Origin: Cristatella mucedo
Lineage: Eukaryota; Bryozoa; Phylactolaemata; Cristatellidae
NCBI GenBank assembly: GCA_009760855.2
Contig: WPIO01000008.1
Coordinates: forward strand, 3,630,001-3,694,000
Reading direction: 5' to 3'
DNA length: 64,000 bases
The position numbers and the translations under genes were made by a program. A model generated the notes under the pieces. That model saw only the letters and a program-made list of their open reading frames with translations, searched no databases and was not told the origin of the DNA. Position 1 is the first letter of the stretch; each line of letters begins with the position of its first letter. Shown here piece after piece: positions 1 to 12,133 of this stretch.

Positions 1-1050
1 CCCCGCCGTACGGGAGTTGGGAAGTCCGACGTAGTCGCGCGCCCGCCATTTTTGCCGAGCGGTGCAATCCTACTTGCCGACCAACGGCAAGAGTCCGCCG
101 GCCTTCCTCAGGCGGCCGGAAACGCCTCGAATGCTGCTCGCGCGGCCGAACGGCTAGCGTTTAACTCTTTGCCCTTGGCCGCGTGCGCCGCGCTGCGACG
201 AGGGGCGCATCGTCTCTGCAACCGTCAGAAAATCAAGCAGACCAACAAAAACGTCTCGCGTCGAGCCACCGTCGAACCGCGTCGCCGCGCCAGCCGCCGA
301 TTAGGAGGACCTTGGCGCCAGCGAAACATGGCGGCTGTGTCTGCCTTCGCGTGCCGCACGACTGCGGTGGCACGAACGACTGCCGCTCCGGCTCACGTCG
401 CCGACGCTTATCGTTCTTGAAGTATTACCTGCTAATAACCTCCAGCCTCAGGCTAAGTTATGGAAAATTCCTCGCTCGGGAAGCGTTGCGCGCGCGTGCA
501 GACGGACAGGATCCAGACAATTACCGCGCGCCGCGAGGAGTGGGAACGATCCCCTCCGGCGGCTCCCCGCAAACCACCGCGACGCGCGTCGGCTGGCGTC
601 TGCTCGGTGCGCACGCGCGCGGTGGACGCGAGGGCGCTCGCTCGAGCGCTCCGTTCGGCGCGCGCCTCGGCGCGATTTTGCCCGAGCTTCGCTCGACCTT
701 GACCGTTCGTTCGCCCTTGCCCACTCTAGCACGGCTTTCGCTCGAGAAAACGGCGCCGGACGCCGGCGAAGTGCACGTGCGCCGTGTAAACTGCCGAGTC
801 ATCGCACGCGCCCTCTAACGGGAGAATGCCCGAGAATGAGCCGCTTCGTTATCGGCTGAACCACTGATGCGGGAAGCTGGACGAGCATGTCGCGAGCGCG
901 GCAGCAGGGGAGAGCTCGCGGCACCGGCCGCCTCCGTCGTCATCGCGCGCCGAGACTCGGCGAGCGCGACTGGTCGTTTCGAAACTGGCCGGGTGACGAA
1001 ATATGTAGGAAAATGATTTTCGGCGGCTCTAGGTATGAGTTTGCAAACCA
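1..1050. other. CpG-rich GC-rich segment, promoter-like
   Basis: The first kilobase is GC-rich and full of CpG, unlike the AT-rich sequence from about 1060 onward. No frame has recognisable protein content or convincing splice signals. An ATGGCGGC core in an AAACATGGCGGC context lies at 328-335, resembling the YY1-type element often found near transcription starts. It may be a promoter or first-exon region for a gene to the left, possibly unrelated to the large gene. This is inference from composition. Confidence 0.35.
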
Positions 1051-1189
1051 TCAGCCTTTTTAATTAAAAGCTGTAATCTAAATGCGATATACGATATATA
1101 ATAATTATTATTTATTAATTATAATTATTACTATTATAATATACGTGTGTACTTATTATTATATTTGATAATATATTATATTTATTTCA

Positions 1190-1600
1190 TTATAATCTAT
1201 GGCGGGCCCGACGGACATGTATGTGTCGACGGTCCATCACAACAACGCGCCGCGAACTCGCCGCCGGACCGCAGGGCAGTCGGGACTCGACTATTTCATG
1301 AGGCTCTGCGGTTGTTCGGGAGCGCCCCTAGCAGAAAAACGGCGTCGTTGTTGGCAAGATGCTTGAAGTTAGTCGGGCTACGTTCACCGTCCGCCGTTCA
1401 TCTACTCCTAGCGGCGCCGACTTCGTTCGCTGGCCAGCCACCTGCGGCCGTCACGCCGCCGCTCAGAAGCGGCTCTCCACGCGCGGCGCTGGTGGTTTCA
1501 TCCTTAATTTCGGCCTTGACCCTGATCTTGCCTCCGCCGGCGCTCTCGCGGCTCGCCCGTCGTTAACGCCAGCCGTCGGGGCTTTGCGATTATTAGCGTA
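1190..1600. other. Second CpG-rich island
   Basis: GC-rich sequence resumes after an AT-rich gap (1060-1190) and stops sharply near 1600. Frames are open in several phases simply because of composition. No splice-bounded exon or family motif was seen. Confidence 0.3.
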
Positions 1601-1728
1601 ATGCACGTGTGCAGATTGCAATAGCAGCATGTATTGCTTTGCTAAAACTGAGTTCTCGCTGTTCAGCTTTAAGCGTCCAAATCCTAATAATATTAGTAGT
1701 TATAATAGAAATAATGTAAAGTCTTTTG

Positions 1729-1993
1729 CAGTGGCGGAGCCAGGATTTTTATCTAGGTTGAAAGACCTGCAAAGTTTTTTCATTGAGACAGGGCTAGACC
1801 CCTAAATAATGAAAAAAATTCACAAAATCAAAGTGCTTGGTCGACATGAACTCAATGGTTGCTCATCAAGTGGAATTAAGACATAATTTCGTCGTCGTTG
1901 ACCGTCGCTGGGCGTGGGATTAAGGGGTAATCCAGGTCGCTGCACCGCCTTAGGGAATCCAATGCCTGCCTGCCCCCTCTAGCTACGCCACTA
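1729..1993. mobile_element. hAT-like MITE, copy 1
   Basis: It begins CAGTGGCGGAGCCAGGATTT and ends CCCCCTCTAGCTACGCCACT; the ends are imperfect inverted repeats (CAGTGGCG.AGC) typical of hAT-type elements. The interior has no coding capacity and matches the copy at 55885-56175 over most of its length (shared motifs include AGACCTGCAAA, CTCATCRAGTGGAATYAAGA and AATGCC). No clean 8-bp target duplication is visible, because the right end runs into a (TAA)-rich tail. Confidence 0.65.
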
Positions 1994-2072
1994 GTAATAG
2001 TAATAATAATAGTAATAATAATAATACATTTGTATAGCACCCTTAGAGAACTAAATTTCTTTCTAGGCACTT
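1993..2072 (-). mobile_element. LINE 3' tail (hairpin plus (TTA)n), minus strand
   Basis: A (TAATAA)-rich stretch, then AGCACCCTTAGAGAACTAAA and TTTCTTTCTAGGCACTT. It is the reverse complement of the standard 3' hairpin and (TTA)n tail seen in the longer LINE copies of this window. Confidence 0.6.
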
Positions 2073-2437
2073 AATTTACTCTATGTATAGTATATATTTA
2101 TACAATGTACTTTAATCTACTTACATGTATAAAATATCAATCTTCTGCCTATAACCTACTTACCATCTACCTGTAATCTATTCATTATTCCTTTGCAATC
2201 TATTCATAATCGACCTATACATAAAAAAACACTTGTAATCTATAATCTATTAACAATCTACATATAATCTATTTTCAAGCTACACATAGTCTATTATTAA
2301 TAAACATGTAATCTACTCATACATTATTTATAATTTATTAATAATATAATTATGGTCTACCTATAATCAACTTGTAATCTACTCTTATTTTATTAATAGT
2401 GCGCTCTAATCTACCTATAATCTTCCCAATCGACTTA

Positions 2438-2612
2438 TAATAATGATAATAACAATAGCATACTTGATAAAGTGCCCTCAGAGAACTCAATCTTTTTCAG
2501 GGCGCTTTACATTCGCCGATGACTGTTGGCCACTAGCAGCTAGGCTCGGAAATCTGTAAAGCGCCGTAAGAGAACTAAATCTCTTTCTAGGCACTTTAAA
2601 TTTTCTGTAACG
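2438..2612 (-). mobile_element. Two LINE 3' tails in tandem, minus strand
   Basis: Two copies of the reverse-complement tail (AAAGYGCCNTNAGAGAACT, then CTTTTTCAGGGCGC or TCTTTCTAGGCAC) lie about 110 bases apart inside the 11-bp satellite. Either two insertions or a duplication would explain them. Confidence 0.55.
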
Positions 2613-3098
2613 GAAGATATGACATAAACCATATTAGTGCAGATCTAGAACTGCCTAAGCGAACCCAAGGAAGACTTTGTTATCAGCGCCATCAAACGGT
2701 GCCGAGCGATCCGGCAGAGTTATCCGAGAGACTCGACCCATATCAGCTTTCATGACAAGGTCGTAATGCACTCGCAGCCCGTGCTGACTCGGTGGATTAG
2801 TTAGCATAAGCGTGACCGGACCTTACTTGCTATTTTTGATGCTAGGATTTGAGCTATATCTAATTTCTTAATTAATTTCATAATTCATTTATAATCTACT
2901 CGTAAACTAACCATAATCTTCATATAATCGTCTTATAATCTACAAATAAGTCATGTAGTCTACTCATAATTTACATTTTATCTACTCATAATATAATTAG
3001 AATGTACTCATAATTTGCTTCTAATCTGGTGAAAATCCATTTTAATCTATTCTTAATCTACCTATAATCAACATAGCATAGACTTATAATTTACGCAC

Positions 3099-3101
<3 letters not shown>

Positions 3102-3135
<34 letters not shown>
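3102..3135. repeat. (TA)n microsatellite
   Basis: About 17 uninterrupted TA dinucleotides inside the 11-bp satellite. Confidence 0.9.
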
Positions 3136-3139
<4 letters not shown>

Positions 3140-4383
3140 CTACTCATGTTCTATTTGAAACTTACTTAGAATCTACTCATAATATAGTCCCAATCGAGAG
3201 AAAACTCATTTTAAAATCTGCTCATATTCTACCTGTAATCTACATATAATTGATTTAGAATATATTCATAATTAATTTATAATATACTCATAAATAATAT
3301 ATAATCTGCTCATTATATATTTATAATCTACTCACAATTAATTTATAATCTATTTATACTTTATATATAATCCACTCATTTATAATCTAACCATGAACTA
3401 CCTATAACCTATACATAATTGACTTATAATCTACTAATGACTTATTTATAATATACTCGTAATTCATATCTAATCTATCTATAATCAACCTGTAATCTAC
3501 TCATAGTTCCTTGATAATTTATATTACTCATTACTTATAGCCTACTGATAATCCATCTATAGTCTACTCATAATAATTCATAATTCATTACGAATCTACT
3601 CATAATCTAGAAATTATCGAATTATAATTTACTTAGAATTCAAATAAAATATACTCATAATTTACCCATAATCTATGCATAATTGACTTATAATTTTCAC
3701 ATAATCGACTTATAGCGTACACCTAATTGGCTTACGATATACAAGTAAATCCTGTAAAATGTACTCATAAGCTAATTATAATTTACTCATAATCTAATCA
3801 TAATTTACTTTAATCTGGCAATACACAATATATAATCTACTCATAATGAACCTATAATATTCATACATTTGACTTATAATCTAATTATAATTCAACATAA
3901 AACATATAACAATAAAACAATCAACTTATAATCCATTTAAAATCCTCTCGTAATCTACCTATATTAAAATATAATCGATTTATAATCAACTCGTAACTCA
4001 TATTTAATCTTCACATAATCTACCTTAGATCTACTCATAATCTACTCGTACTTTACTTATAATCAAGTGATAATCTATTTTTAAAATACTCATAATCAAC
4101 CTATAATCTGCACACATTTAACTTATAATCTACTTATTATTCATATATGATGTACTCAATGTATTTATAATCTACTAATGAACTACCTATAATGTTCACA
4201 TTATCGACTTATGTATGATCTACTCATAATTATTTATAGTCTGCTCAGAATTCATATATAATTGGCTCATAATCTACACACACTCGACTTATAATCCATA
4301 TAGTCTACTCATAATTTATTTATAATCTACTCATAATCTAAATATAATCTACTCGTAATTATTTTTAATTTTCTCACTGGTCT

Positions 4384-5299
4384 TTTGTGGGCACCCTATG
4401 AGAACTTAGCCTCTATCCAGGCGCTTTGCAGCTCCTGGGAATGAGAGCGTATCTTTTCAAATACTATTTCATTCCAGCTGTCACATCGACTAGTCATTTC
4501 ACTCACCATTCAATCAGCTCCACAGTCAAATCTGCCTATTTTCAGCTTCATAATATCGCTAAAATTCGGGCTTGTTTAGATAAGGATACCACGTCCAAGT
4601 TGGTCCATGCATTCGTGATATCCCGTCTCGACTTCTGCAACTCACTGCTTACAGGCCTACCAGCATGTGCGATCAGGCGATTGCAGCTGGTGCAAAACTC
4701 TGCAGCTAGGCTTGTCTGTCGTGAGCGTCACAGTTGCCACATTACTCCACTTCTCGCCGACCTGCACTGGCTACCAGTCAAGCAACGGATTGACTTCAAG
4801 GTTTTGTCGCTCACTTTTAGGTCACTTCATTCTTTGGCACCAGCCTATCTCTCAGAATATATTCCCCCATCAGGCCAAGCATCGTACCACCTGCTTTTTG
4901 GAATCCAACAGTCTAAAAATACCCCGTAAAAACCTCAAATCCTTTGGAGACCGCACATTTAGTTCGTATGCTCCCAAAGCCTGGAACTCCCTCCCGACCT
5001 GCGTCAGAACATCCCCTGACCTGACCACATTTAAAAAGAACTAAAAAACACACCTATTTAGGACAGCATTTAGTGGGTCCGTGTGATTCGTCCTTGATGT
5101 TCTTATGCGTGCTGACACTGTGCATGCTGCCACTAACCACATTTGCATGCTGACCCTGTGCATGTCACCCCTAACCATGTTATTCATTTTGTTTGTTTAT
5201 CAAGCATGATTTTACTCACCATTCAATTGCATTTCCCTTTGACGCAAATTTAAAGTGCCTAGAGATAGATTAAGTTCTCTGAGAGCGCTTTATCAAGTG

Positions 5300-5341
<42 letters not shown>
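4384..5341 (+). mobile_element. 5'-truncated CR1/L2-like LINE (RT C-terminal part and 3' tail)
   Basis: A short reverse-orientation tail lies at 4384-4428. From about 4500 the plus strand encodes the region after the RT catalytic core: [79 protein letters not shown]. After a frameshift near 4910 it continues as [19 protein letters not shown]. It ends with the conserved hairpin (GTGCCTAGAGATAGATTAAG and GTTCTCTGAGAGCGC) and (TTA)13 at 5303-5341. Non-functional. Confidence 0.9.
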
Positions 5342-6170
5342 AGCGAGCTCCCCCCCCCGAACTCCTCAGTCGTTCTACCAGCACGGATCCCCACCATGCC
5401 ACGCCCCAACCAAACTCCGACCCCTCCAAATCATAGCAGCCCCAGTTGCTCGGCACGCTTGCTCGGAAAGTTCGGTATCCGCCAGTCACTAAAACAAGAG
5501 CCGCCAGGTCAACGCAAAGCTGGATGCCTCTTTTTTATGGAAATTCAAATATTGTTCAGCAATTAAATATCGGGAATTCAGCCGCCAAGCAATTGTCACG
5601 CTCATTTAGGAAAATTTCGCTTCGTGCCCCGTTTTCATTACCAATTTGTGGTAGTCAACAGTCGGGAAACAGCAGGTTTCCTGTTCATTGAGACAGCGTC
5701 CCTACGCCCTCCCGCCGCTCCGGAATAGTTCGATTGCATTGTCTGATATGTTGACATGCTAATTATTTCTTGAAAGTTATTCACGGGCTCCAAAGTATCT
5801 GCTAACAAATTGATGACTCTAAACACTTAATTGCAACAACTGAATCACTTCAAATTATGTAAACAAAGGGCAGAACATCAAAATGGATGGTCGCTTAACA
5901 TTTAAAAATAAATTCTTACCGTAACTTTTGCAGCAGATGTCGCTAATGCAGCGCAAGACGATCGCGGCTTGCGCGTGCTATCGTTTATTAGTAATTGTTG
6001 CAATTGCTGAAATTGGTTTAAAACCTACAGCATTTGCCCTTGAAATGTTTGCGGTTAATTTTTCAAACGGAGAAACAATGATGAGACCGGAAAGCGTTGA
6101 AATTCGTCATGTAACGCTTTTCCAGGGAGAATAGCTGCACGAATATCCAGTACCAAAAGCATGCGCTTAC
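5342..6170. other. No gene recognised
   Basis: Mixed-composition sequence downstream of a LINE, with no splice-bounded exon and no repeat that I could match elsewhere in the window. Confidence 0.4.
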
Positions 6171-6221
6171 TTGCTTGTGGGTCCTGCCCACGGAAGAGGC
6201 AAGCCTCGGCCTCGGACTCGG
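6171..6221 (-). CDS. Possible further exon of the large gene (tentative)
   Basis: A 51-base open segment, phase 0 at both ends, is flanked on the minus strand by ATGCAG and GTAAGC and would follow exon 21 in frame. The peptide PSPRPRLASSVGRTHKQ is uninformative and the polypyrimidine tract is weak, so this may be chance. Confidence 0.2.
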
Positions 6222-6369
6222 CTGCATTTCGCGTAAGTGCGAGTACAGAATGCATTTTGCGACAGCAATCATTACTAGTGCAGCAATATCAAGACAGAGA
6301 TGAATTCGTGGCACACCAAAAAATATTAGCTGGACAGCGAGTGAATATGGTAGTTTTTCCCTGTCCAGA

Positions 6370-7230
6370 CGCTTTATCCGGTCGCTCTTCTTTCGATGAG
6401 GCGTCGCCGCACGGACCTCCTGCATCCCGGCGTGCGTCACTTGCTTGAAAGTGACTTCCGGCCTTCGGGGTATAATGGCAGCCACGTGTGCGAGGCACTT
6501 TAGCAGCTGCTGGTTTCAGGGTCGCGTGCGGCAGCCGGCGAGTCGGACGGCCCTCTCCTTAGCCGTACTATTCGCGATAGAGAATCTCGCCTCGAAGTGC
6601 CTGCTTCGTTGTCAGTCTGAAGGAGAGAAGCGAGCGGCGGTGCACGATTCAAACGCTGCCCGCTCCATGAGCTTCTGCAAGTCGCTAGACTGCTCGCGCT
6701 TCTGCGCTTCTGCCTGGTGTTTATTTAGCTGCTGCGTTCATTTCAATGCCGCAAGCTTATTTAAACGTTCGTCCGAGTTTTTGCTCGTCTGGCTGCTCGC
6801 GCGTCTGCGCCGCGTGAACTTCGTCGTACTGTTTCGTTCGGGTTCTCTCGCTGGCAGCAAAGCTGTCGTCCACGTCTGACCGGGAGTACCAGAGTCGTGG
6901 CGAGCAAGCGTGCACTAGCTGGCATTACGTGCACGAAAATCTCACGGAAAGGAGCGGGTCGTTTGCATTAGGTCCGACTGACCAATGGGATGCTCCGAAG
7001 TGCTGCTCTGAGCGAGCCGGCACTCGGCAGACGGCCGGGCCTCCGCAGGCCAGCGTAGCACGATGTCGATTCTGGCGTGGCGTAGCGCTCCCGTGAATTG
7101 CGCCTGCAGCAGGACCTACCAGGACGCCGCACTTCAGCTTACGCTTTGACAGGGTCGGATCACTCCTATGCCACGTGCGAGCGTGACTTGCTATACGAGA
7201 AACTCCATGTACGTATCCTATGAACAAGCT
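6370..7230. other. GC/CpG-rich segment, no gene recognised
   Basis: GC-rich with many CpG; the open frames on both strands look compositional. It ends in a (TTA)n microsatellite at 7239-7290. Confidence 0.3.
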
Positions 7231-7238
7231 CCGCGGGG

Positions 7239-7290
<52 letters not shown>
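7239..7290. repeat. (ATT)n microsatellite
   Basis: About 17 ATT units without the LINE hairpin in front of them, so this one may be independent of the LINE tails. Confidence 0.9.
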
Positions 7291-7291
<1 letters not shown>

Positions 7292-7925
7292 GCGAAACGT
7301 AAGAAGAGCGTTGGCAACGGAAAACGATCGCTTCGCTCATCACATCAGAACTTAGTTGTGCTGCTCTTTCCCAGGCGTCATTGCATTGCTCCGAGTTTTA
7401 GGCGGCCTTGACTCAAGTTAGCCATTACATCGTTACAAGTTGCATCCTTCGGGTCACCTCAGCAATTAACTCGAAACAACCCAGTCATCCCACCGGATAC
7501 GTAGACCGACTGCCGTCGACACGGACGTCACTACGGAAGCATCGACTGCTCCAAATTTCGCCGATGTTCACGTCACAGGACTCTGGCAGCATCGCGATCA
7601 ACTGGAGAGGTAGCCTGCACAACCCGAGCGGCGTCTTGTCATTTGCTCTTGCCAAGTCACTGATTATCGATCAGCCACGCGAGTCTCTTGCTGAATGAGG
7701 TGAGCTGCTGCGATGGCTTGATTGGTTGATCAACGGATGCAGAGAGCCTAGTTCTTACATTGACTCGCAAGGCCCGCTGCCGCGACTTGGCTGACTCGAC
7801 CACGCTGACTCGTAAGGTCCGCTGCCACGGCTTGGTTTCTTCATACCGATGCTGGACTGCTACTCGGGTTTCAGCCTCCTCGTGCCCTCACGTCGTCTAA
7901 GGAGAATAAATTAGCTATTCCATTC

Positions 7926-8290
7926 TTGTAAAGACTATTGGTGGCAGAAGCTTTGGTTCTGCCGGTCCTGGACAGTGGAACTCACTTCCACAAATCTTAC
8001 GCAGCTACATATTTTCTTTGCCTGCTGCCGACCGCGGCAGATCTTTTCCAGCCGTTCTGAGATGCTAATTTCGTGCTAGTCACTTCCTCGATTGCCCTCC
8101 TGACTCTGCTATGCTTGTCACTTTATTTTTACTTCGTGAGACGGGATACGTTGACCGAAAGCCACTTAGGCGTTTAGTGCGCTATAGAAAACTCTCCTGC
8201 CTAACTTCCACTTGGTCTTTGTGGCTTTGTGAAGTTACAGATGGAGATACGTTGCATTATATTGCTTAGCTATTGAGTAACGAACTGAAG
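7926..8290 (+). mobile_element. 3' end of a second LINE-like repeat family, copy 1
   Basis: It shares a long degenerate match with 21110-21430 and 41540-41760: GGCAGAAGCTTT near the start, then CTGACTCTGCTATGCTT, CGTGAGACG, CGAAAGCCACTTAGGC and a GAAGTTACAGATGGAGATAC ending. In the 21 kb copy the frame contains [16 protein letters not shown], like the C-terminal block of LINE reverse transcriptases, so these look like 3' ends of a distinct LINE. Confidence 0.55.
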
Positions 8291-8305
8291 CAAGAAGCAC
8301 TTAAC

Positions 8306-8452
8306 TATGTTATTCTTGTTGTTTATTTGACAATGCTACCACTAACTATTCGATCGTGTTTCTTTTGCAGCAAATTTAAAGCGCCTAGAAAGAGATTGAG
8401 TTCTCAAAGGGCGCTTTATCAGCTGTGTAATTTTTATTAGTTATTATTATTA
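8306..8452 (+). mobile_element. CR1/L2-like LINE 3' tail
   Basis: It carries TTTGCAGCAAATTTAAAGCG followed by the hairpin CCTAGAAAGAGATTGAGTTC and a TTA-rich end, directly after the second-family fragment. Confidence 0.75.
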
Positions 8453-8574
8453 TGCGTATTCAGAACCAATCCTCTACTGATTGAATGTAGCCACTGTTAG
8501 TATGAGTCATCCGCAGTTTTCCAAAGTGTTTTCCACCGCAATTAAAAACTCACGCACTGTTCATAATTACTTAC

Positions 8575-9210
8575 CGCCGAGGGCACGCCGTCTTCAGTTG
8601 GCTTGTCGCCCTGGGCGAGCAGCTTGGTGACACTTTTATCCAGTCCAGGCACAGACGATAAGTCTCCAAACACCTGTAAAAAGAGAGAGAGAAAGTACTA
8701 GACGATTTCACCGCCACAAATCAGCGTCAACTTATCCTTATGTACCTCCGTCCGCCATGCAGACTGCGGTTCTGATCTGCCACACACGTTAATATAAAAT
8801 TAACATTCGCTTTTCCAATTAGTGAAAGTTCCTTTGTGCTTCTCGAATACATTCCTTGCCTGTGCCAAAGCGAGCCCAGACGATTTATTTTTGAAAAGTT
8901 GACTACTTCGAGCTCGGTTTTCTAAATTAAGCATCTTTGCTGAGATGTAAAGCGATTCGCTTTCTCGCGGTGGCGTTCATTCATGCCGCTGTGCCACAGT
9001 TTGCTGGGCAACAAAGCATCCCATACAAATCTTCGAAGGAGATCTCACCTCGATGATGGCTCCATCCGGCAAACGAAGGAACTGCCTGTACAGCTCCCGA
9101 AGGCCGTCGAGGTGGATGGTGTGTACTGCGATGTGCGTGGTGACCTCTTTGGTGACCCCTTTCTTTCCCGCCGCCTTCCCTCCAGCTCTTGCCTCTTCTC
9201 CAGGCGAGTT
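8575..9210 (-). CDS. C-terminal exons 20-21 of the large gene
   Basis: Exon 20 (9210-9049) has a strong acceptor (CTGCTGCAG), starts [18 protein letters not shown] and continues [20 protein letters not shown] to RLPDGAIIE before GTGAGA. Exon 21 (8673-8575) follows TTTTTACAG in phase 0, reading [20 protein letters not shown] and ending PTEDGVPSA at GTAAGT. The join gives a continuous DGAIIEVFGD. The Gly/Lys-rich start looks like a flexible linker and the rest like a small folded segment. Assignment to the large gene rests on orientation, position and phase, so a separate small gene is possible but less likely. Confidence 0.7.
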
Positions 9211-12056
9211 CTGCAGCAGACAGAGTGGCTCGTCTAGCAACGCCTACCCGCTACCAAACGTACCTGCCTGCATATGGCGCCCCGCCGAGGCAGAGAGAGC
9301 TTTCGGCAGCAGGAAAGCACCGTCAGTTAACCCACATTGCGTAACCGTATTTAAGTGGCCATCAATCTTCAAAGCGAAAAGAAGGGTCTCTGGCAACAAC
9401 GGGTCTCCTGAATTTCTTCGCAACTGCAAGAGCCTTTTTATGCTTGCTAACACGTCGTTCAAATCCGTTCAAAACGAGTCTCTTTAATAGTTCCGCGCCC
9501 CTCTCAGTTGAAGCAAGAAAGTTTTCTCCCTCCCTCTCTCTCTCCTTCCCTCCCCCACCTCCGCTGGCTGCCATCCTCAACCTCCATGCCGCTAGCTACT
9601 TGAAGAGCTTCGTACAAGGCATTCTCGATGATAAGCGACAACTTGAATTTCTAGCTCCTGCGCATTTGCTCATTTTATGATACATTCTACTGGCCTAATT
9701 AGTGGCAATTTTTGTCGTTGAAGTTCGGCAGAAACCGACACAGATATCCGCTGACCAATGGGCAGACTGAGCATTTAATACCCAATGACATGTGATTGAA
9801 AAGAATACGTGCTCGCATGATCTGTCGGCTCGAGACGGGGTCGAGCTTCGACCCCAAGCAAAACATTCGATACGGGAAGAAAGTGAAGTCTGAGCCGTGC
9901 TGACATTGGTGCGTACAAATAACAGGATATAAAGATGGATCCTCTGCTTGACCAGCGGAAATAGCCAATAGGCTATGAGCATATTTTAATATTGTACAGG
10001 GGTTAAATGTATGCAATGATTAGTAAACGTCTTTTTCTATGTTATTAAATTTGATAATACATTCCAATGTATTCTGTTTTCATCATTTAAAATAAATATA
10101 AAAAGCTTTTTAAAAGTGCCTCTCAAGCAGCGTGACTTTCTTTGTTTGGATAACATCGACAGTATGTCGTTCGTATGGCGCCTTAAGATAATGTAATCTC
10201 TATCCGTGCGTGCTTTAAAGCTCGCTACTGGAGCATCTGTACCCAAGGATTGGTGACTTGCACGCTAAGGCAGGCAAGTAAAGCGCTTAGGTCAGCATTC
10301 TAGAGCAACGCTGCTACTAACCATATTTGCATGATGACCCTGTGCATGTCACCTCCAAACATGTTATGCTTTGTGACATTAAGCATGCTACTATTAAGCA
10401 TGCTAACCATTCGATCATGCTCCCTTTTCAGCAAATGTAAAGTGCCTAAAAAGAGATTGGGTTATCTGAGGGCGCTATAACAAGTGTGCTATTATTATTG
10501 TTATTAATTTCAATTATTAACGTAGAGACGCTCATGGTTGCCACCGGTTCGATCTTGCCAGAGAAAATAAGCAAGAATTTGGTTAGACTCGGCAGAAACG
10601 CTATTGGAGTTTGCCGCGGAGCTATCTGTATCTACATATTGAATTCCTAAACCTGCCATCCTAACAAGTAACCTGTCTAAAAGATAAAATCGTCGAGCAC
10701 TTAATTCTCCGACTGGTTTCCGAGAGAGCTGTAAACTTCCGAAAGGCTGCGCGCGCGCTTCTTTTCCCGAAAAAGCTTGCCTCGTCCTCGTCGTCGACTT
10801 CTTCCATGACGAAGTCGTACACGGCGACCTTGCGCCTTTCGCCCTCCTCGCCGCGCCACTGCTCCGCTTTCTTCACGATGTACATCAGCTCGTGATGCGA
10901 CATCTCGAGGTCGTACGGCACGAGCATCTCCTCCTCGGCGCTGTGCAGGCGCCAGTAGACGTCCAGCATTCTGCCGTTGTTGTGCAGCCTTGAAACATCG
11001 AGCGGCCGCCGTCGCTCGCTCATCGGCCAAACGAGTGAGCCACACGGCGGACGTACGGCCAGTTCGCGCCGCCGCCTAGTGCCCGCGGCTACTTTCGCAG
11101 GGCGCCAGCGCAGTACCTCAGGAAGTACATGTACAGCACCGCTATCGAGGCGAAGAAGACAAAAGCGTAGACGATCGCCGTCAGCGCTATGCCGCCCACG
11201 CCGCTGCCCTCGGTGCGCAGGAAGTACCAGTACAGCTTCGCCGAGTCGGCAATGGCGTTGTCTCCGCCTTTCTTTTCAACGAGATCAGTCATGTACGTCT
11301 GCGCGAATAGAGTAAGAAGCTAGAGCGCACTGGCGCGGACCGAACGTCAGCCCGAAGCATCGGCTGCGAAGGTTGTGCGAGTTCAAGGTTCAAGGCCGTA
11401 GTATCTAGTTTCAGCTCGCCGAGGCTGCGACGTAGCCTACGAGCCGCCACCGCTGCTGCCGCTGACGCCCCTGCGCTCCTTACCCCCAGGCAGGCGTCGA
11501 CAATCAGTATGAATATGGGATCAAAGAAAGACTGCATGCCGTAGTTGAGGATGAACTTGGACCCGATGTCCGGAAAAGTGCCCAGCACTAGCTGGCTGAG
11601 CCAGCTCACAATGACCGCCAGAACAAAGCAGCCAAATATGAGCAGAGGACCGACGATCACCATGATCATTTCCTCTGAAGTCGAGAGCAGACTGTTCTGG
11701 TAAGCCAGTGTCACGGTGTACGGCAAGAATTCGAACCTGTGGGGCATAAGCCAAAGTGCTGACGACACTGAACGAACGCCATGGGCAGCCGATGGGCTCA
11801 CGTTGGTGGGCAGGGGGGGTCTGCAGTGCCCTTCTGGCCGAAATTCCGACCACGCCGCTGGCAGAAACCAGTTCTACTCGACGAAATGAGCCACGCTGAT
11901 TCAGCCCAGCGGCTAAGGTGCTCGCCTTGGCCAAGGTCAAGGTTAACGTGATTGCCGCCCGAGGTTGTGGGTTTGAGCACCGCGGTATACTCGAGGCGCC
12001 TGAATAGAGATTACGTCCTCTTGGGGCGCTGATTATATTTCATTTGTTTACACACA

Positions 12057-12133
<77 letters not shown>

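Larger units (their letters stand above)
2073..4383. repeat. Degenerate 11-bp satellite, about 2.3 kb
   Basis: The stretch is built from divergent copies of an 11-base unit close to TAATCTACTCA; for example 4321-4364 reads as successive 11-mers TAATCTACTCA, TAATCTAAATA, TAATCTACTCG. Roughly 200 units would fit. It is interrupted by minus-strand LINE 3' tails at about 2438-2516 and 2556-2612, other sequence at 2613-2870, and a (TA)n run at 3102-3135. There are no genes in it. Confidence 0.8.
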
